A DNA stretch of 64,000 nt from Olsenella sp. An270 (lineage in GTDB: Bacteria; Actinomycetota; Coriobacteriia; Coriobacteriales; Atopobiaceae): the NCBI RefSeq assembly GCF_002159735.1, contig NZ_NFJF01000002.1, positions 62,001 through 126,000 on the forward strand, read 5' to 3'. Position 1 is the first letter of the stretch. Each line of letters begins with the position of its first letter. A program made the translations under genes and the position numbers. The notes under the pieces are model-generated. The model saw only the letters and a program-made list of their open reading frames with translations. It had not been told where the DNA came from and ran no database searches. Below are positions 40,440 to 49,185 of the stretch, one piece after another.

Positions 40440-41267
40440 ATGGCTATCAAGGACGTCATCGCCGCCATCCGCAAGGAGGCGAACATCACGCAGGAGGAGA
40501 TGGCGCGCAGGCTCTACGTGACGCGGCAGGCCGTGAGCCGCTGGGAGCAAGGCGAGACGACCCCCGGGATCGACATGGTGAAGCTCATCTGCGTCACCTT
40601 TGGCGTGCCGCTCGAGCGCTTCTTCGACATGCCCATGAGCTACTACTGCCAGTGCTGCAGCATGCCCATCCCCGACGAGGAGATGCACGGCACCGAGGCC
40701 GACGGCTCCAAGAGCGCCGACTTTTGCAAGTACTGCTACGACCACGGCGACTTCACCGCCAAGGGCATGTCGATGGACGAGTTCATCGAGGCCACGGCCC
40801 CCATGGAGGCAAAGGCACTCGGCGTCTCCCTCGACGAGGCAGTCTCGCTCATGGCCACGCTGCTGCCGCACCTCAAGCGCTGGCGCGAGGTCGCCGAGAA
40901 CGAGGAGGCCTACGGCGCGGAGGTCCGGGCTGCCTACGGCGACGAGGTGGTGGACGTGGCCAACGAGAAGTACGTGGCGATGGGGGAGGCTGCGCACCTG
41001 CAGGCCGAGGAGCTGGCGCTGGCGATCAACGAGCAGCTGCGACGTGCGATGGAGGCGGGGGATCCGTCTGGTCCGGAGGCGCACAAGCTCGTGGCGATGC
41101 ACGGCCACTGGCTGCGCATGTACTGGCCGGACGGCCTCTACACGCCCGAGGCACACAAGGGCCTGGCCGACGGCTACGTCTCCGACGAGCGGTTCCGCGC
41201 CTACTACGAGAAGGTGGCCCCGGGTGCCGCGCAGTTCCTGCGCGACGCGATCCACGCGTGCGCGTGA
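40440..41267 (+). CDS. XRE regulator with zinc ribbon and TipAS domain
   Basis: 275 residues: HTH_3 at about 5-62 (ITQEEMARRLYVTRQAVSRWEQGETTPGIDMVKLICVTF), a zinc ribbon at about 68-108 (YYCQCCSMPIP, CKYCYDHGDF) and a TipAS-like helical domain at about 170-275 (LALAINEQLRRAMEAGDPSG, then HWLRMYWPDGLYTPEAHKGLADGY). TipAS domains trap thiopeptide or other antibiotics, usually fused to MerR-type DNA-binding parts; here the reader is XRE. It could sense an antibiotic or metabolite and control unlinked genes. Confidence 0.88.
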   Translation: MAIKDVIAAIRKEANITQEEMARRLYVTRQAVSRWEQGETTPGIDMVKLICVTFGVPLERFFDMPMSYYCQCCSMPIPDEEMHGTEADGSKSADFCKYCYDHGDFTAKGMSMDEFIEATAPMEAKALGVSLDEAVSLMATLLPHLKRWREVAENEEAYGAEVRAAYGDEVVDVANEKYVAMGEAAHLQAEELALAINEQLRRAMEAGDPSGPEAHKLVAMHGHWLRMYWPDGLYTPEAHKGLADGYVSDERFRAYYEKVAPGAAQFLRDAIHACA

Positions 41268-41345
41268 TATGCCTAGGGGTCGTGTCCTGGTCCTAATAGG
41301 ACGTGTGCCCTTTCTTATTCGGTTATCGGTCCTTGTTCTCTTATA

Positions 41346-41387
41346 CCTAGCAAATTGCAAGATATTTACTTTTGCTAGGACATCCTA
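41346..41387. promoter_or_regulatory. AT-rich stem-loops upstream of the MmcQ/YjbR-like gene
   Basis: CCTAGCAAA (41346-41354) pairs with TTTGCTAGG (41371-41379), and TAGGA-CA-TCCTA overlaps its right arm. TATAAT at about 41416 in CCGGTATAATCGGGG is a good -10 for the next gene. The dyads may be an operator or the terminator of the XRE-TipAS gene. Confidence 0.5.
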
Positions 41388-41454
41388 GTAAAACGAGCTA
41401 TCGGCGGCACGCCCGGTATAATCGGGGCGTGAGTCCAGCCGAAGGAGACGCGCC

Positions 41455-41838
41455 ATGGACCTCTCACGCATAGACGCCCTCCTGCTCTCGCGCCCCGGTG
41501 CCGCCAAGGCCCTCCACGAGAAATGGGGATGGATGGTGTACTGGGTGGGCGGCAGGCAGTTCGCCTGCGAGCTCGCCGCCTCTCCCGACGCCAAGCCGCC
41601 CTACGCGGGGCGCCACCTGCTCTCGCTCAAGTGCGACCCCGATCGCATCCTGGAGCTGCGCGCCGAGCACCCGGGCGCGGTGCTGCCCGGCTACTACTCC
41701 GACGGCCGCACGTGGGTCTCCGTCGACCTGGACTCCGACCTGCCCGAGGATCTCGTGCTCGACCTCTGCGACATGAGCTACGACCTCGTCTTCTCCAAGC
41801 TGCCGAAGCGCGTGCAACGGGAGATCTCCGGCGAGTAG
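41455..41838 (+). CDS. MmcQ/YjbR family protein
   Basis: 127 residues. Block WMVYWVGGRQFACEL, LSLKCDPDRILELRAEHPGAVLPGYYSDGRTWVSVDL and the helical end VLDLCDMSYDLVFSKLPK fit the MmcQ/YjbR (CyaY-like fold) family, a DNA-binding-like fold of unknown function. Good promoter and AAGGAG upstream; single gene. Confidence 0.88.
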   Translation: MDLSRIDALLLSRPGAAKALHEKWGWMVYWVGGRQFACELAASPDAKPPYAGRHLLSLKCDPDRILELRAEHPGAVLPGYYSDGRTWVSVDLDSDLPEDLVLDLCDMSYDLVFSKLPKRVQREISGE

Positions 41839-41840
41839 CG

Positions 41841-42341
41841 CTACCCCGCGAGCGCGCGCAGCGCGTCGGCGGCTGCCTGAGACGTGAGGTGGAGCCTGAG
41901 GCCGATGGGGCTTACCTCGAGCCCCACGACGGGCGACCCCTCATAGGTGGTGACCTCGAGACCCTTGTACTCCTTGAGGTCGTCGGCGCTTTGTCCAAGC
42001 TTTTGCGTCTCCGGCTCCCACAGCTCGAAGACGTACTCTGCGTCGGCGTCCGGTTCCTCAGCCAGGCCACTCTCCTCGGAGAACGGCTCGAAGGCGTCCT
42101 CGATCTCCGTCTGGTCGGTCACCTCGCGAATGACCTCGCCGGTCTGGGCATCTCTCACGACGAGGCGGCAGACCTTGCCCCAATCAACGTCCGAGAGCGT
42201 GTCGGCGAGCTCCTGTGCCTGGCCGGCTACCTCATCCGCCTGGTCAGCGATGTCGTCCGGCCCGGGCAGCCCGAAGCACCCTGCGAGGGGCAGCGCGACG
42301 GCCGCGGCGAGCAGTGCGGCGATGGCGGCGTGGACTCTCAT
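41841..42341 (-). CDS. Putative lipoprotein
   Basis: 166 residues from ATG 42341, behind GAGGGGAG. Signal peptide MRVHAAIAALLAAAVALPLA with lipobox LAGC (cysteine about 22). The mature part has an acidic linker, then a compact domain (KVCRLVVRDAQTGEVIREVT; EYVFELWEPETQKLG). Family not recognised. Upstream on its strand lie TAGAAT and a GCGAGAAGAACG motif copy at about 42358-42369, so the motif falls at or near the transcript start. Confidence 0.7.
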   Translation of the reverse strand: MRVHAAIAALLAAAVALPLAGCFGLPGPDDIADQADEVAGQAQELADTLSDVDWGKVCRLVVRDAQTGEVIREVTDQTEIEDAFEPFSEESGLAEEPDADAEYVFELWEPETQKLGQSADDLKEYKGLEVTTYEGSPVVGLEVSPIGLRLHLTSQAAADALRALAG

Positions 42342-42400
42342 GAATCTCCCCTCGACGTTCTTCTCGCTCATTCTATTCCTCAGTTCGGAACGTTGGTGCG

Positions 42401-43126
42401 TCACACCTTGAGCGACTGCAGGTACGCCTTTTGCTCCGTCGCAATGCGGCGGCTCTCGCGCGCCTTCTGGAGCGCCTTGTTGTGCGTCCAGGCGTCGAGG
42501 GCGATAGGCCGCCGCTCAAAGAGGGGAAGGGTCGCCTCGGGCTGCTTTATGAGGGCAAATGAGAAGTACCAGGCGCGTGCCATGTTGACGTAGTACTCGG
42601 GGCGGTCGATGCCGGCGACGAGCGCGAGGTGCTCGGGTTCGAAGGCATCGTCCAAGAAGAGCGTCATGAGCTGGACCACCCCAAAGCGCACCGTATACTC
42701 CGGCTCCGCGGCGATCCACCCACGGATACGCTCGAGCACCGCCGGCAGGTCGCGCTTGAAGGTGGGGACGCGGATGAGGTCGCAGGTCGCCCAGTTATCG
42801 ACGAAGGGGAGAAAGGCGTCGAGCAGCTCGAACGCCTCCGCGGGCGTCTTTGCCATCCGGCCGATGAGCTCGCCGTGCAGGTTGTTCTCGTCGTAGGTCT
42901 CGTGCGGGAGTGCTGCGAGGAACGCGCGCGCCTCTTCGGGTCGCTCGCGTGCGAGCCTGCGCGCGTAGTCGCGCAGCGCCGGCGTGCGCACGCCGAGGAT
43001 GCGCGCGGGGTCGACGGTCGGCACGAGCTTGGCCTGGAAGTCCCGATACGCCGGGTCGGCGAGCCCCTCGAGCTCGCGCCGGATGCGATCGACGCTCTCG
43101 GAGGTCGCAGAGGTGCAGGCTCCCAT
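42401..43126 (-). CDS. DNA alkylation repair protein (AlkD-like)
   Basis: 241 residues, all-helical HEAT-like. ILGVRTPALRDYARRLAR near 42-60, DNWATCDLIR (about 109-118, with the conserved W-D pair) and YYVNMARAWYFSFALIKQPE fit AlkD-type glycosylases that excise alkylated bases such as 3-methyladenine without base flipping. Single gene with TAGAAT/ATAGAATGA promoter-like sequence upstream. Confidence 0.88.
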   Translation of the reverse strand: MGACTSATSESVDRIRRELEGLADPAYRDFQAKLVPTVDPARILGVRTPALRDYARRLARERPEEARAFLAALPHETYDENNLHGELIGRMAKTPAEAFELLDAFLPFVDNWATCDLIRVPTFKRDLPAVLERIRGWIAAEPEYTVRFGVVQLMTLFLDDAFEPEHLALVAGIDRPEYYVNMARAWYFSFALIKQPEATLPLFERRPIALDAWTHNKALQKARESRRIATEQKAYLQSLKV

Positions 43127-43198
43127 GGATCTCCTCTCGGCCGGGCTTCTCGTTCATTCTATCTTTGCTCGGGGTGCGCCGACAAAACCTCACAGATG

Positions 43199-43330
43199 GC
43201 GAATGTTTTTCAAATCAGATTCGTTGCCAACTGGGAAAACTCGGTCAGCTCAAGATAAAAGAGACACTACCTGTGGGGTTTACAAGCTCGAAACAAAACA
43301 GGAGTCATGTCCAGAAACCAAAACATTCGA
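43199..43330. repeat. Palindrome-ended intergenic element (about 131 bp)
   Basis: CGAATGTTTT (43200-43209) and AAAACATTCG (43320-43329) are inverted ends; CAGCTCAA inside recalls elements A and B at 18.2-18.5 kb, and length agrees. It lies in the 296-base gap between the divergent AlkD-like and response-regulator genes. Confidence 0.45.
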
Positions 43331-43422
43331 TATTTGATCGCTCATTTCTGCCCTTAAGCAAACGTTAGGAACTGCCGCGTTCTTCTCGCGTATCCTTGTG
43401 GCCGATACGAGGGGAGGGGCGC

Positions 43423-44136
43423 ATGGGCGCACGTGTGCTGGTGGTGGACGACGAGCCGGAGATCTGCGAGCTCGTGCGCGTCTACCTCGAGGCGGAGGGC
43501 TTCGAGGTGGAGACGCTCGGCGACGGCTCGTCGGCGGCCGCGCGGGTGACGGATGCCAACGCGCCAGCGCTCGACCTTGCGATCCTCGACGTCATGCTGC
43601 CCGGTGCGAGCGGCCTCGAGGTCTGCCGCGCCATCCGCGAGCGCCACAGCTACCCCGTGATCATGCTCACGGCCCGCGGCGAGCAGGCGGACAAGATCGC
43701 CGGGCTCACCCTGGGTGCGGACGACTACGTGGTGAAGCCCTTCCTGCCGCTCGAGCTCGTGGCGCGCGTGAAGGCGCAGCTCAGGCGCTATACCACGTAC
43801 AACGCGGCAGGCGGGGCGCGCGGCGAGAAGGACGGCGTCATCGCGTGCCGCGGCCTCGTGCTCGACGTGCCGGCCCACGAGGCAACCCTGAACGAGCGCC
43901 CGCTCGCCCTCACGCCGACGGAGTTCTCCCTGCTGCGGATCCTGCTCGAGGCCGACGGCGCGGTCGTCTCCGCGCGCGAGCTCTACCAGCGCATATTTGG
44001 CGACGAGTACTACGAGCGGGGCTCGGGCTCGATCACGGTGCACGTGCGGCACCTGCGCGAGAAGATGGGCGACTCCTTCGAGGACCCGCGCTACATCAGG
44101 ACCGTCTGGGGATTGGGGTACAAGATTGAGCGCTAG
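43423..44136 (+). CDS. VanR-like OmpR-family response regulator
   Basis: 237 residues. Receiver with VVDDEPEICELV (D8-D9 acidic pair), phospho-acceptor D in LAILDVMLPG (about 56), T/S in MLTARG and K in YVVKPF; winged helix at about 140-235 (LTPTEFSLLRILLEADGAVV; SGSITVHVRHLREKMGD; IRTVWGLGYKIE). VanR/PhoB-like. A linker GGARGEKDG between domains is encoded by GGCGAGAAGGACG. It overlaps the kinase start by 11 bases. Confidence 0.92.
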   Translation: MGARVLVVDDEPEICELVRVYLEAEGFEVETLGDGSSAAARVTDANAPALDLAILDVMLPGASGLEVCRAIRERHSYPVIMLTARGEQADKIAGLTLGADDYVVKPFLPLELVARVKAQLRRYTTYNAAGGARGEKDGVIACRGLVLDVPAHEATLNERPLALTPTEFSLLRILLEADGAVVSARELYQRIFGDEYYERGSGSITVHVRHLREKMGDSFEDPRYIRTVWGLGYKIER

Positions 44137-45316
44137 CAAGAAGAACGGCGGGGCGCGATCGATCGTCCTGACCGTCGCGGTGGTGGCGGGCGCGATCCTG
44201 GTCGCATCGGCGGCGTTCAGCACGGTCTTCGGCTTTGTGGACAAGGCCTGGAACGGCTCGTTCATGGACTGGCTGGCCCCGCAGATTCTGAACGTCGACA
44301 ATCTGAACGAATTTGGCCTCTGGCCGGAGATGGTGCTGGACGTCTCTGGCACCAAGTACTTCTTCATGCAGCTGGGCATCTGCGGCATCGTGCTTCTCGC
44401 CGTGGGCTGTGCGGTGGCAGCCGTCCTCTCCGCCCGTCGTGCGCGCCGCGAGGAGCGAGCCCGCGCCGCTGAGCTGCTGCGCGTTTTTCTCGCCCACGAC
44501 CTGGAGGCCCACGAGGCGTTCCCGTCCGGCTGGGAGGAGCTTGCGCTCGTCGCCGCCGACGCCAAGCGTGCCGCAGCGGAGCGGGAGCGCCAGCTCGCCG
44601 ACGAGTCCGCGCGCAGGAGCGACCTCGTGACCTACCTCGCGCACGACCTCAAGACGCCGCTCACCTCGGTGATCGGCTACCTCTCGCTCCTGGACGAGGT
44701 GCCGGACATGCCCGAGGCGCAGCGCGTCCGCTACACGGGCGTCGCGCTGGACAAGGCGTGCCGCCTCGAGCGCCTGGTGAACGAGTTCTTTGACATCACG
44801 CGCTACAGCCTCACGAATATCGAGCTCGAGCTTGCGCCCGTGGACCTCGCCGGGCTTCTCGTCCAGCTCGCCGACGAGTTCTACCCGGCACTTTCTGCCC
44901 ACGGCAACGTGGCGCAGGTGACGGTGGCGGGCACGGTGCGGACCGTCGAGCGGCCGGGCGAGCCGCTCGTGGTCACGGCCGACGCGGCTCGTCTCGCGCG
45001 CGTCTTTGGCAACCTGCTGCGCAACGCGATTGCCTACAGCGACGAGGGGACGCCTGTTGAGATTGAGGTCTCGGCCGGGGAGGGGAGCGTCGTCGTTGCC
45101 GTGTCCGATACGGGTGCGACCATTCCCTCGCACAAGCTTCGCGCGATCTTTGACCGCTTCTTCCGGCTGGACGAGTCCCGTGGGAGCGCCACCGGCGGTG
45201 CCGGCCTTGGCCTTGCCATCGCGCGCGAGATCGTGGAGCTGCACGGCGGCACCATCTCCGCCGCGAGCGAGAACGGCCGCACCACCTTCACCGTCGAGCT
45301 TCCGCTCTCACGCTGA
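44126..45316 (+). CDS. VanS-like sensor histidine kinase
   Basis: 396 residues from TTG 44126, overlapping the regulator gene. Two membrane segments (SIVLTVAVVAGAILVASAAF; FFMQLGICGIVLLAVGCAVAAVL) enclose a short extracellular loop of about 55 residues. H-box LVTYLAHDLKTPLTSVIGYL (His about 170), N-box FGNLLRNAIAYS, G1 VSDTGATI, F-box DRFFR and G2 GGAGLGLAI. Sequence and layout fit VanS-type cell-wall sensors. The C39-like peptidase gene downstream is convergent. Confidence 0.9.
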   Translation: MSASKKNGGARSIVLTVAVVAGAILVASAAFSTVFGFVDKAWNGSFMDWLAPQILNVDNLNEFGLWPEMVLDVSGTKYFFMQLGICGIVLLAVGCAVAAVLSARRARREERARAAELLRVFLAHDLEAHEAFPSGWEELALVAADAKRAAAERERQLADESARRSDLVTYLAHDLKTPLTSVIGYLSLLDEVPDMPEAQRVRYTGVALDKACRLERLVNEFFDITRYSLTNIELELAPVDLAGLLVQLADEFYPALSAHGNVAQVTVAGTVRTVERPGEPLVVTADAARLARVFGNLLRNAIAYSDEGTPVEIEVSAGEGSVVVAVSDTGATIPSHKLRAIFDRFFRLDESRGSATGGAGLGLAIAREIVELHGGTISAASENGRTTFTVELPLSR

Positions 45317-45997
45317 GAAGGCCCACAGGTTCAGACACTGCCCGAGCACGCGCTCGAGGTCCCAGGGGCGCGAGCTGCGCTCGGCGTTGTTGGGGTCGTG
45401 AACGACGACCTCGCCGTCCTCGGTCAGGCCCGTCAGCACGATGAAGTGGCCCGTGGTGGTAAAGTCCCCTGGCCCCACGCTGCAGATGACGGGCTTCCCG
45501 CCGAGAAGCGCCTCGCGAACAACGCTCGCGCTGGCAGGCAGTTCCTCGGAGACGAGTCCCAGCTTCGCTGCGCCGTCGGTCATGAGAGCCCACGCCGTCA
45601 TTCCGTTGCTCACGTAGCCGTCGCGTTCCGAGAAATCCGCCATGGCGGCGGGGTCGAGGTCGTCGCGCCCGGTGAGTGTCACGTAGACCATCGAGAGGCA
45701 CGTGGGGCCGCAGCCGTTCTTCTCGACGGTTCCTCCGGCGTAGGGGTGGCTCGCCCACTGTGGGTCGGTCTGGTAGAGGAAGGGAGTTTCGCCCGCCCGC
45801 CACTCCGAGCGGGGCGTGGAGTGGTATGACACGGAACCGCCCGTGTGCTCCGCCCCGCTCTCCATTGAGGTCACAACAAGCCAGGCGACAACGGCGAGCG
45901 CGACTGCCAGCACCCCGGCGACCCCAAGAACGAGCGGCACCCGCCGAGCCCTCCTACGGTTGATGTACCTGCACGGCGCCACACGAATCTTGCTCAT
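45308..45997 (-). CDS. C39-like cysteine peptidase family, membrane-anchored
   Basis: 229 residues. One N-terminal hydrophobic segment (VPLVLGVAGVLAVALAVVAWLVV) after a basic start, then an extracellular papain-like domain: catalytic cysteine in KNGCGPTCLSMVY, histidine in TTGHFIVLTG and the N/D in VVHDPNN. Peptidase_C39_2-type proteins cleave peptides or cross-links at the cell surface; the substrate is unknown. It overlaps the VanS-like gene end by 9 bases on the opposite strand. Confidence 0.85.
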   Translation of the reverse strand: MSKIRVAPCRYINRRRARRVPLVLGVAGVLAVALAVVAWLVVTSMESGAEHTGGSVSYHSTPRSEWRAGETPFLYQTDPQWASHPYAGGTVEKNGCGPTCLSMVYVTLTGRDDLDPAAMADFSERDGYVSNGMTAWALMTDGAAKLGLVSEELPASASVVREALLGGKPVICSVGPGDFTTTGHFIVLTGLTEDGEVVVHDPNNAERSSRPWDLERVLGQCLNLWAFSA

Positions 45998-46106
45998 GCT
46001 TCCCCCTTCGACTTGGATTGCCCAAGCCTAGGGGCGTCCGCCATAACGGCGCATGAACCGACTGCTAAGACTTCCCTAAGGTGCTGAGGTCCTGCTCGCC
46101 ACGCGT

Positions 46107-46553
46107 CTACGCGCCCGGGGTTGCCTCGGCCGCCATCTCGAGCGCACGGGTGACGAAGCTGATCTTCCGCTCGTACGAGCTGCCGTCGCCCGCGCGTACG
46201 GAGACCTCGGCGACGGCGATCTGGTCGTCCTCGCTCGGCTCGGTGCCGCCCATGAGGGTGGTCCACTTCACTGAGACGTCATCGGCGGAGAGCTCGCCGT
46301 CGCACTCGATCTCGTAGCTCACCGGCTCGAAGAACCCGGAGTTGGACTCGGCGGAGACCGTCGCCGTGCCCGGCGCGGCCTGCGTCACCCGCACGGTGTA
46401 GTAGACGACGTCCGCCTCCGAGCTCACGTACTTCTCGTTGGGGGAGACCGTCTCCTCAAAGACGACCGTGCCGGCAGAGGTGGCCCCGCAGCCGAGAAGA
46501 ACGAGCGCGCACGCCAGGCAGAGCATCGCAAGAACCGCAGTCACCCTCTTCAT
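46107..46553 (-). CDS. Putative lipoprotein
   Basis: 148 residues. Signal peptide MKRVTAVLAMLCLACALVLL with lipobox LLGC (cysteine 22), then a beta-rich domain of about 120 residues (VVYYTVRVTQAAPGTATVSA; YEIECDGELSADDVSVKW). Family not recognised. GCCGAGAAGAACG, a variant of the dispersed motif, lies at the signal-peptide/lipobox coding region. Confidence 0.7.
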   Translation of the reverse strand: MKRVTAVLAMLCLACALVLLGCGATSAGTVVFEETVSPNEKYVSSEADVVYYTVRVTQAAPGTATVSAESNSGFFEPVSYEIECDGELSADDVSVKWTTLMGGTEPSEDDQIAVAEVSVRAGDGSSYERKISFVTRALEMAAEATPGA

Positions 46554-46611
46554 GCGAGCCTCCCGTCGTCGACTGCTCTATAGTCTAGTCACTCATCGGC
46601 AAGGGAGGCCC

Positions 46612-47115
46612 ATGCCACGCACCCTCTACATCGATGCCGACGCGTGCCCGGTTACGCGCGAGGCGCTCACCTGTGCGCGGCGCTCCCGGGTGCCCGTCGT
46701 TATCGTGGGCAACACCACGCAGAACCTCGAGCGGCACATTCGGCGCGACGACCCGCGCGACGCGGATCACGCTCGCGGTCGCGACGCCACGCACGCCGGC
46801 TTCTGGGTGGATGTGCTCGACGTTTCGATCGGCGCGGACAGCGCGGACTTTGCGATCGTGGAGCGCCTGCAGCCGGACGACGTGGTGGTCACGCAGGACA
46901 TCGGCCTCGCGAGCATGGTGCTCGGGCGCGGTGCGGCGGCCATCGGCGTGCGCGGGCGCGTCTACACCAAGGCCACGATCGACATGGACCTCTTCATCCG
47001 CCACGAGGAGAAGAAGGTGCGTCGCGCCGGCGGCCGCACGCGCGGGCCGGCGGCCTTCACGGACGACGACCGCGAGTGCTTCACCCGCAACCTCACTGAC
47101 CTTCTCAGCAGGTAA
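46612..47115 (+). CDS. YaiI/YqxD family protein (UPF0178, DUF188)
   Basis: 167 residues. PIN-like fold with YIDADACPVTREA at the N-terminus, VVTQDIGLASMVLGRGAAAIGVRG and the C-terminal RTRGPAAFTDDDRECFTRNL. The acidic residues suggest a nuclease, but no activity is established. AAGGGAGG precedes the ATG. Convergent with selD. Confidence 0.93.
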   Translation: MPRTLYIDADACPVTREALTCARRSRVPVVIVGNTTQNLERHIRRDDPRDADHARGRDATHAGFWVDVLDVSIGADSADFAIVERLQPDDVVVTQDIGLASMVLGRGAAAIGVRGRVYTKATIDMDLFIRHEEKKVRRAGGRTRGPAAFTDDDRECFTRNLTDLLSR

Positions 47116-47132
47116 CGGCAGCAACCGGCAGC

Positions 47133-48179
47133 CTACGCTACAACGACGCTCTTCTCGCCGCGCAGGACGGCGCGGCCGATGACCGCGGCGGGGAGGCCCT
47201 CGTCGCGCAGGGCGTCGACGAGCCGCTCCGCGTCCAACTCGGGCAGCGCCAGCAGCAGGCCGCCGGAGGTCTGCGGGTCAAAGAGGACGTCGGTAAGGTC
47301 GAGCGGCAGCGCTTCGGCGAGCGCCACGCGCGGGCCAAAGAAGTCCCGGTTGCGGTAGGCGCCGGCGGGGATGAGGCCGAGCGCCGCCATCTCGCGGGCG
47401 CGCGCCATGACGGGCACGGCATCGGCGGCAATCTCGAGCGTGACGCCCGAGGCCTCGGCCATCTCGCAGGAGTGCCCCATGAGCGAGAAGCCCGTGACGT
47501 CGGTGGCGGCGTGCGGCCAGAAGCCCAGCTCGCGGGCCAGACGGACGGGAGCCTCGTTGAGCGTGGCCATGGAGTCCGTGGCCACGCGCACGCCAGCGTC
47601 GTCCAGAAGGCCGCCCTTGTGCGCGGTGGTGAGGACTCCTGTTCCGAGCGCCTTGGTGAGCACGAGCGCGTCTCCCACCTGTGCGCCGCCGTTCTCCAGC
47701 CGCTCGTCCAGCTGCACGAAGCCCGTCACGGCGAGGCCGTACTTGGGCTCGTGGTCGTTGATCGAGTGGCCGCCCGCCACGACGCACCCGGCCCGACGGC
47801 ACGTCTCGGCACCGCCAGCCAGGATCTGCCCGGCGACCTCGATGCCCAGGCAGTTGGGGAAGCACAGGAGGTTGAGCGCGAGCGCGGGCCGCCCGCCCAT
47901 GGCGTAGACGTCGGAGAGCGCGTTGGTGGCTGCGACCTGGCCAAAGAGGAACGGGTCGTCCACCATGGGCGGGAAGAAGTCCGTCGTGGCGATGAGCCCG
48001 CGACCGTCGCCGAGGTCCCACACGCAGGCGTCGTCGGAGGCGTCAAAGCCCACCACGAGCTCCGGCGCGTCCAGGCGCGGCAGCCCCGCCAGCACGCCCG
48101 CGAGCTCGCCCGGCGCGATCTTGGCCGCGCACCCGGCGGCCTCCACGAGCTCCGTGAGCCTCACGCCCGTCATGTCCAT
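47133..48179 (-). CDS. selD: Selenide, water dikinase SelD
   Basis: 348 residues. Makes selenophosphate from selenide and ATP. Catalytic cysteine and lysine in GCAAKI (about 16-21; here Cys, not Sec), DDACVW, TTDFFPPMVDDPFLFGQVAATNALSDVYAMGG and the C-terminal FDPQTSGGLL are intact. No selA, selB or Sec tRNA is in view; together with YqeB, YqeC, YedF and MocA this SelD probably feeds a selenium-dependent molybdenum hydroxylase rather than, or as well as, selenoproteins. The C-terminal RGEK is encoded by a reverse motif copy. Confidence 0.95.
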   Translation of the reverse strand: MDMTGVRLTELVEAAGCAAKIAPGELAGVLAGLPRLDAPELVVGFDASDDACVWDLGDGRGLIATTDFFPPMVDDPFLFGQVAATNALSDVYAMGGRPALALNLLCFPNCLGIEVAGQILAGGAETCRRAGCVVAGGHSINDHEPKYGLAVTGFVQLDERLENGGAQVGDALVLTKALGTGVLTTAHKGGLLDDAGVRVATDSMATLNEAPVRLARELGFWPHAATDVTGFSLMGHSCEMAEASGVTLEIAADAVPVMARAREMAALGLIPAGAYRNRDFFGPRVALAEALPLDLTDVLFDPQTSGGLLLALPELDAERLVDALRDEGLPAAVIGRAVLRGEKSVVVA

Positions 48180-48271
48180 GTCCGTGCTCCTCTCGTGTTG
48201 CTTCAGACAGGTAGTTCAAGTTTTTCCAACGAAAGTGCCTCGGCGCCTCTTGGTAGTTTTTGCCTCGCGCA

Positions 48272-48440
48272 ATCGAGCTGCCTTGAAATCCGACTTCTGA
48301 ATAGATTTGGCCGGCGAGGGCGTCCGCAAAGCCAGTCCGGGCCAAAGAAACCGCAGGAAACGCTCTCGGAGACGGCTCGGATAACGTGCACGGCACCCGC
48401 AGATTGTTCACAACCCGGTTTTCAAGGTAGAAAGCGTTCA
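48272..48440. repeat. Intergenic inverted-repeat element, copy 2
   Basis: GCTGCCTTGAAATCCGACTT, then CTGAATAGATTTGG (about 48277-48310), and the imperfect inverse AGATTGTTCACAACCCGGTT, then TTCAAGG (48401-48428), match the arms of the element at 36-200 with conserved order and spacing but an unrelated centre. It occupies most of the 370-base gap upstream of selD; no gene is seen there. Confidence 0.6.
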
Positions 48441-48486
48441 TCAACGGTGCGTAGGGCAACGCTGACGGGAAGTCCGTCCTCACAAG

Positions 48487-48519
48487 GGCGCCCCGGACGT
48501 GTTCGGGGGCGTCCGGGGC
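48487..48519 (-). terminator. GC-rich hairpin after the YegP-like gene
   Basis: CGCCCCGGACG (48487-48497) and CGTCCGGGGCG pair around a 10-11 base loop. On the minus strand CCCTTGTG follows, a poor U-tract, so it is a weak terminator or a 3'-end barrier. Confidence 0.5.
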
Positions 48520-48549
48520 GTGCCGAGTCTGGTCCGTTTTCGAGCGTCG

Positions 48550-48921
48550 CTAATTCTCGTCTGCGGCGAGGGAGGAGTCGCACTCCGCGCGCGTGCGCTC
48601 GATGCGCCTGAGCAGGGACTCCTTGTGCTCGTAGGTGTGCGAGCGGGCGATGTCGCCGGCCTCGTGGGTGATGAAGCGGAAGAAGTAGTGCCCGTCAAAG
48701 TCCTCGTAGATGCGGAACTTGGGCGTGGACTCGCGATCGAAGGCGTCGATCGTGCTGTCCTCGATCTCCGCGTTCTCGGCGGAAGCGCGCACGCACTCGA
48801 TGCCGTGCAGGCACTCGTCCTTGGACGGGAAGATGATCGACGACATGAGGATGTGCCCGTTGGAGGCGCAGAGGTTGAAGCAGTAGCGGCCCTCGTTCTC
48901 AACCACGACGTACTGTCCCAT
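48550..48921 (-). CDS. YegP-like DUF1508 protein
   Basis: 123 residues with two DUF1508-type units: YCFNLCASNGHILMSSIIFPSKDECLHGIECVRASAEN and RIYEDFDGHYFFRFITHEAGDIARSHTYEHKESLLRRIERTR. The motif pattern (aromatic-R/N-F-L-A-S-N-G) is that of the YegP family of unknown function. Cysteines are more numerous than usual. Single gene. Confidence 0.85.
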   Translation of the reverse strand: MGQYVVVENEGRYCFNLCASNGHILMSSIIFPSKDECLHGIECVRASAENAEIEDSTIDAFDRESTPKFRIYEDFDGHYFFRFITHEAGDIARSHTYEHKESLLRRIERTRAECDSSLAADEN

Positions 48922-49150
48922 GGGAAATCACCACCATAAGATCGCAGCGAACAGATTATTCCTTACACTATCGTGACGCGCCCCGTACCGCGGCAACAAG
49001 TACGCAGGCGGTCGGTTTTGCTCGGGGAGAAGGGCCGATTGGCCATACGTCAGACTGCGAGCAGGAAAAATGGGGTAGTATCTCTTTACATCCCCCGAAA
49101 AGACGGGTCGGCGTGGTCGGGGGACGCGTCGGCCCACCAGGACGCAAAGA

Positions 49151-49185
49151 CCCCGGTCGCCGCGGCGGCCGGGGTCTCGTCGTCT
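49151..49185. other. Strong GC hairpin, possible transcript end or structured RNA
   Basis: GACCCCGG and CCGGGGTC pair around a GC-rich loop within the 447-base gap 48922-49368. AAA precedes it on the plus strand (TTT follows on the minus strand). Upstream at 49075 GGGTAGTATC could be a -10, and CCCCCG/CGGGGG stretches nearby could pair, so a short untranslated RNA on the plus strand is possible. Confidence 0.35.

Noticed and set aside
47133-48179. Selenocysteine in SelD
   Set aside because: The active-site position is an ordinary cysteine codon and no in-frame TGA or SECIS-like stem was seen.
49138-49165. AGGACGCAAAGACCCCGG resembles part of the cyclic-di-GMP-I riboswitch core
   Set aside because: The GGCAAACC..GAAA tetraloop arm and the GGTAGC..GGGTTACC arm are missing and no gene lies downstream on that strand.
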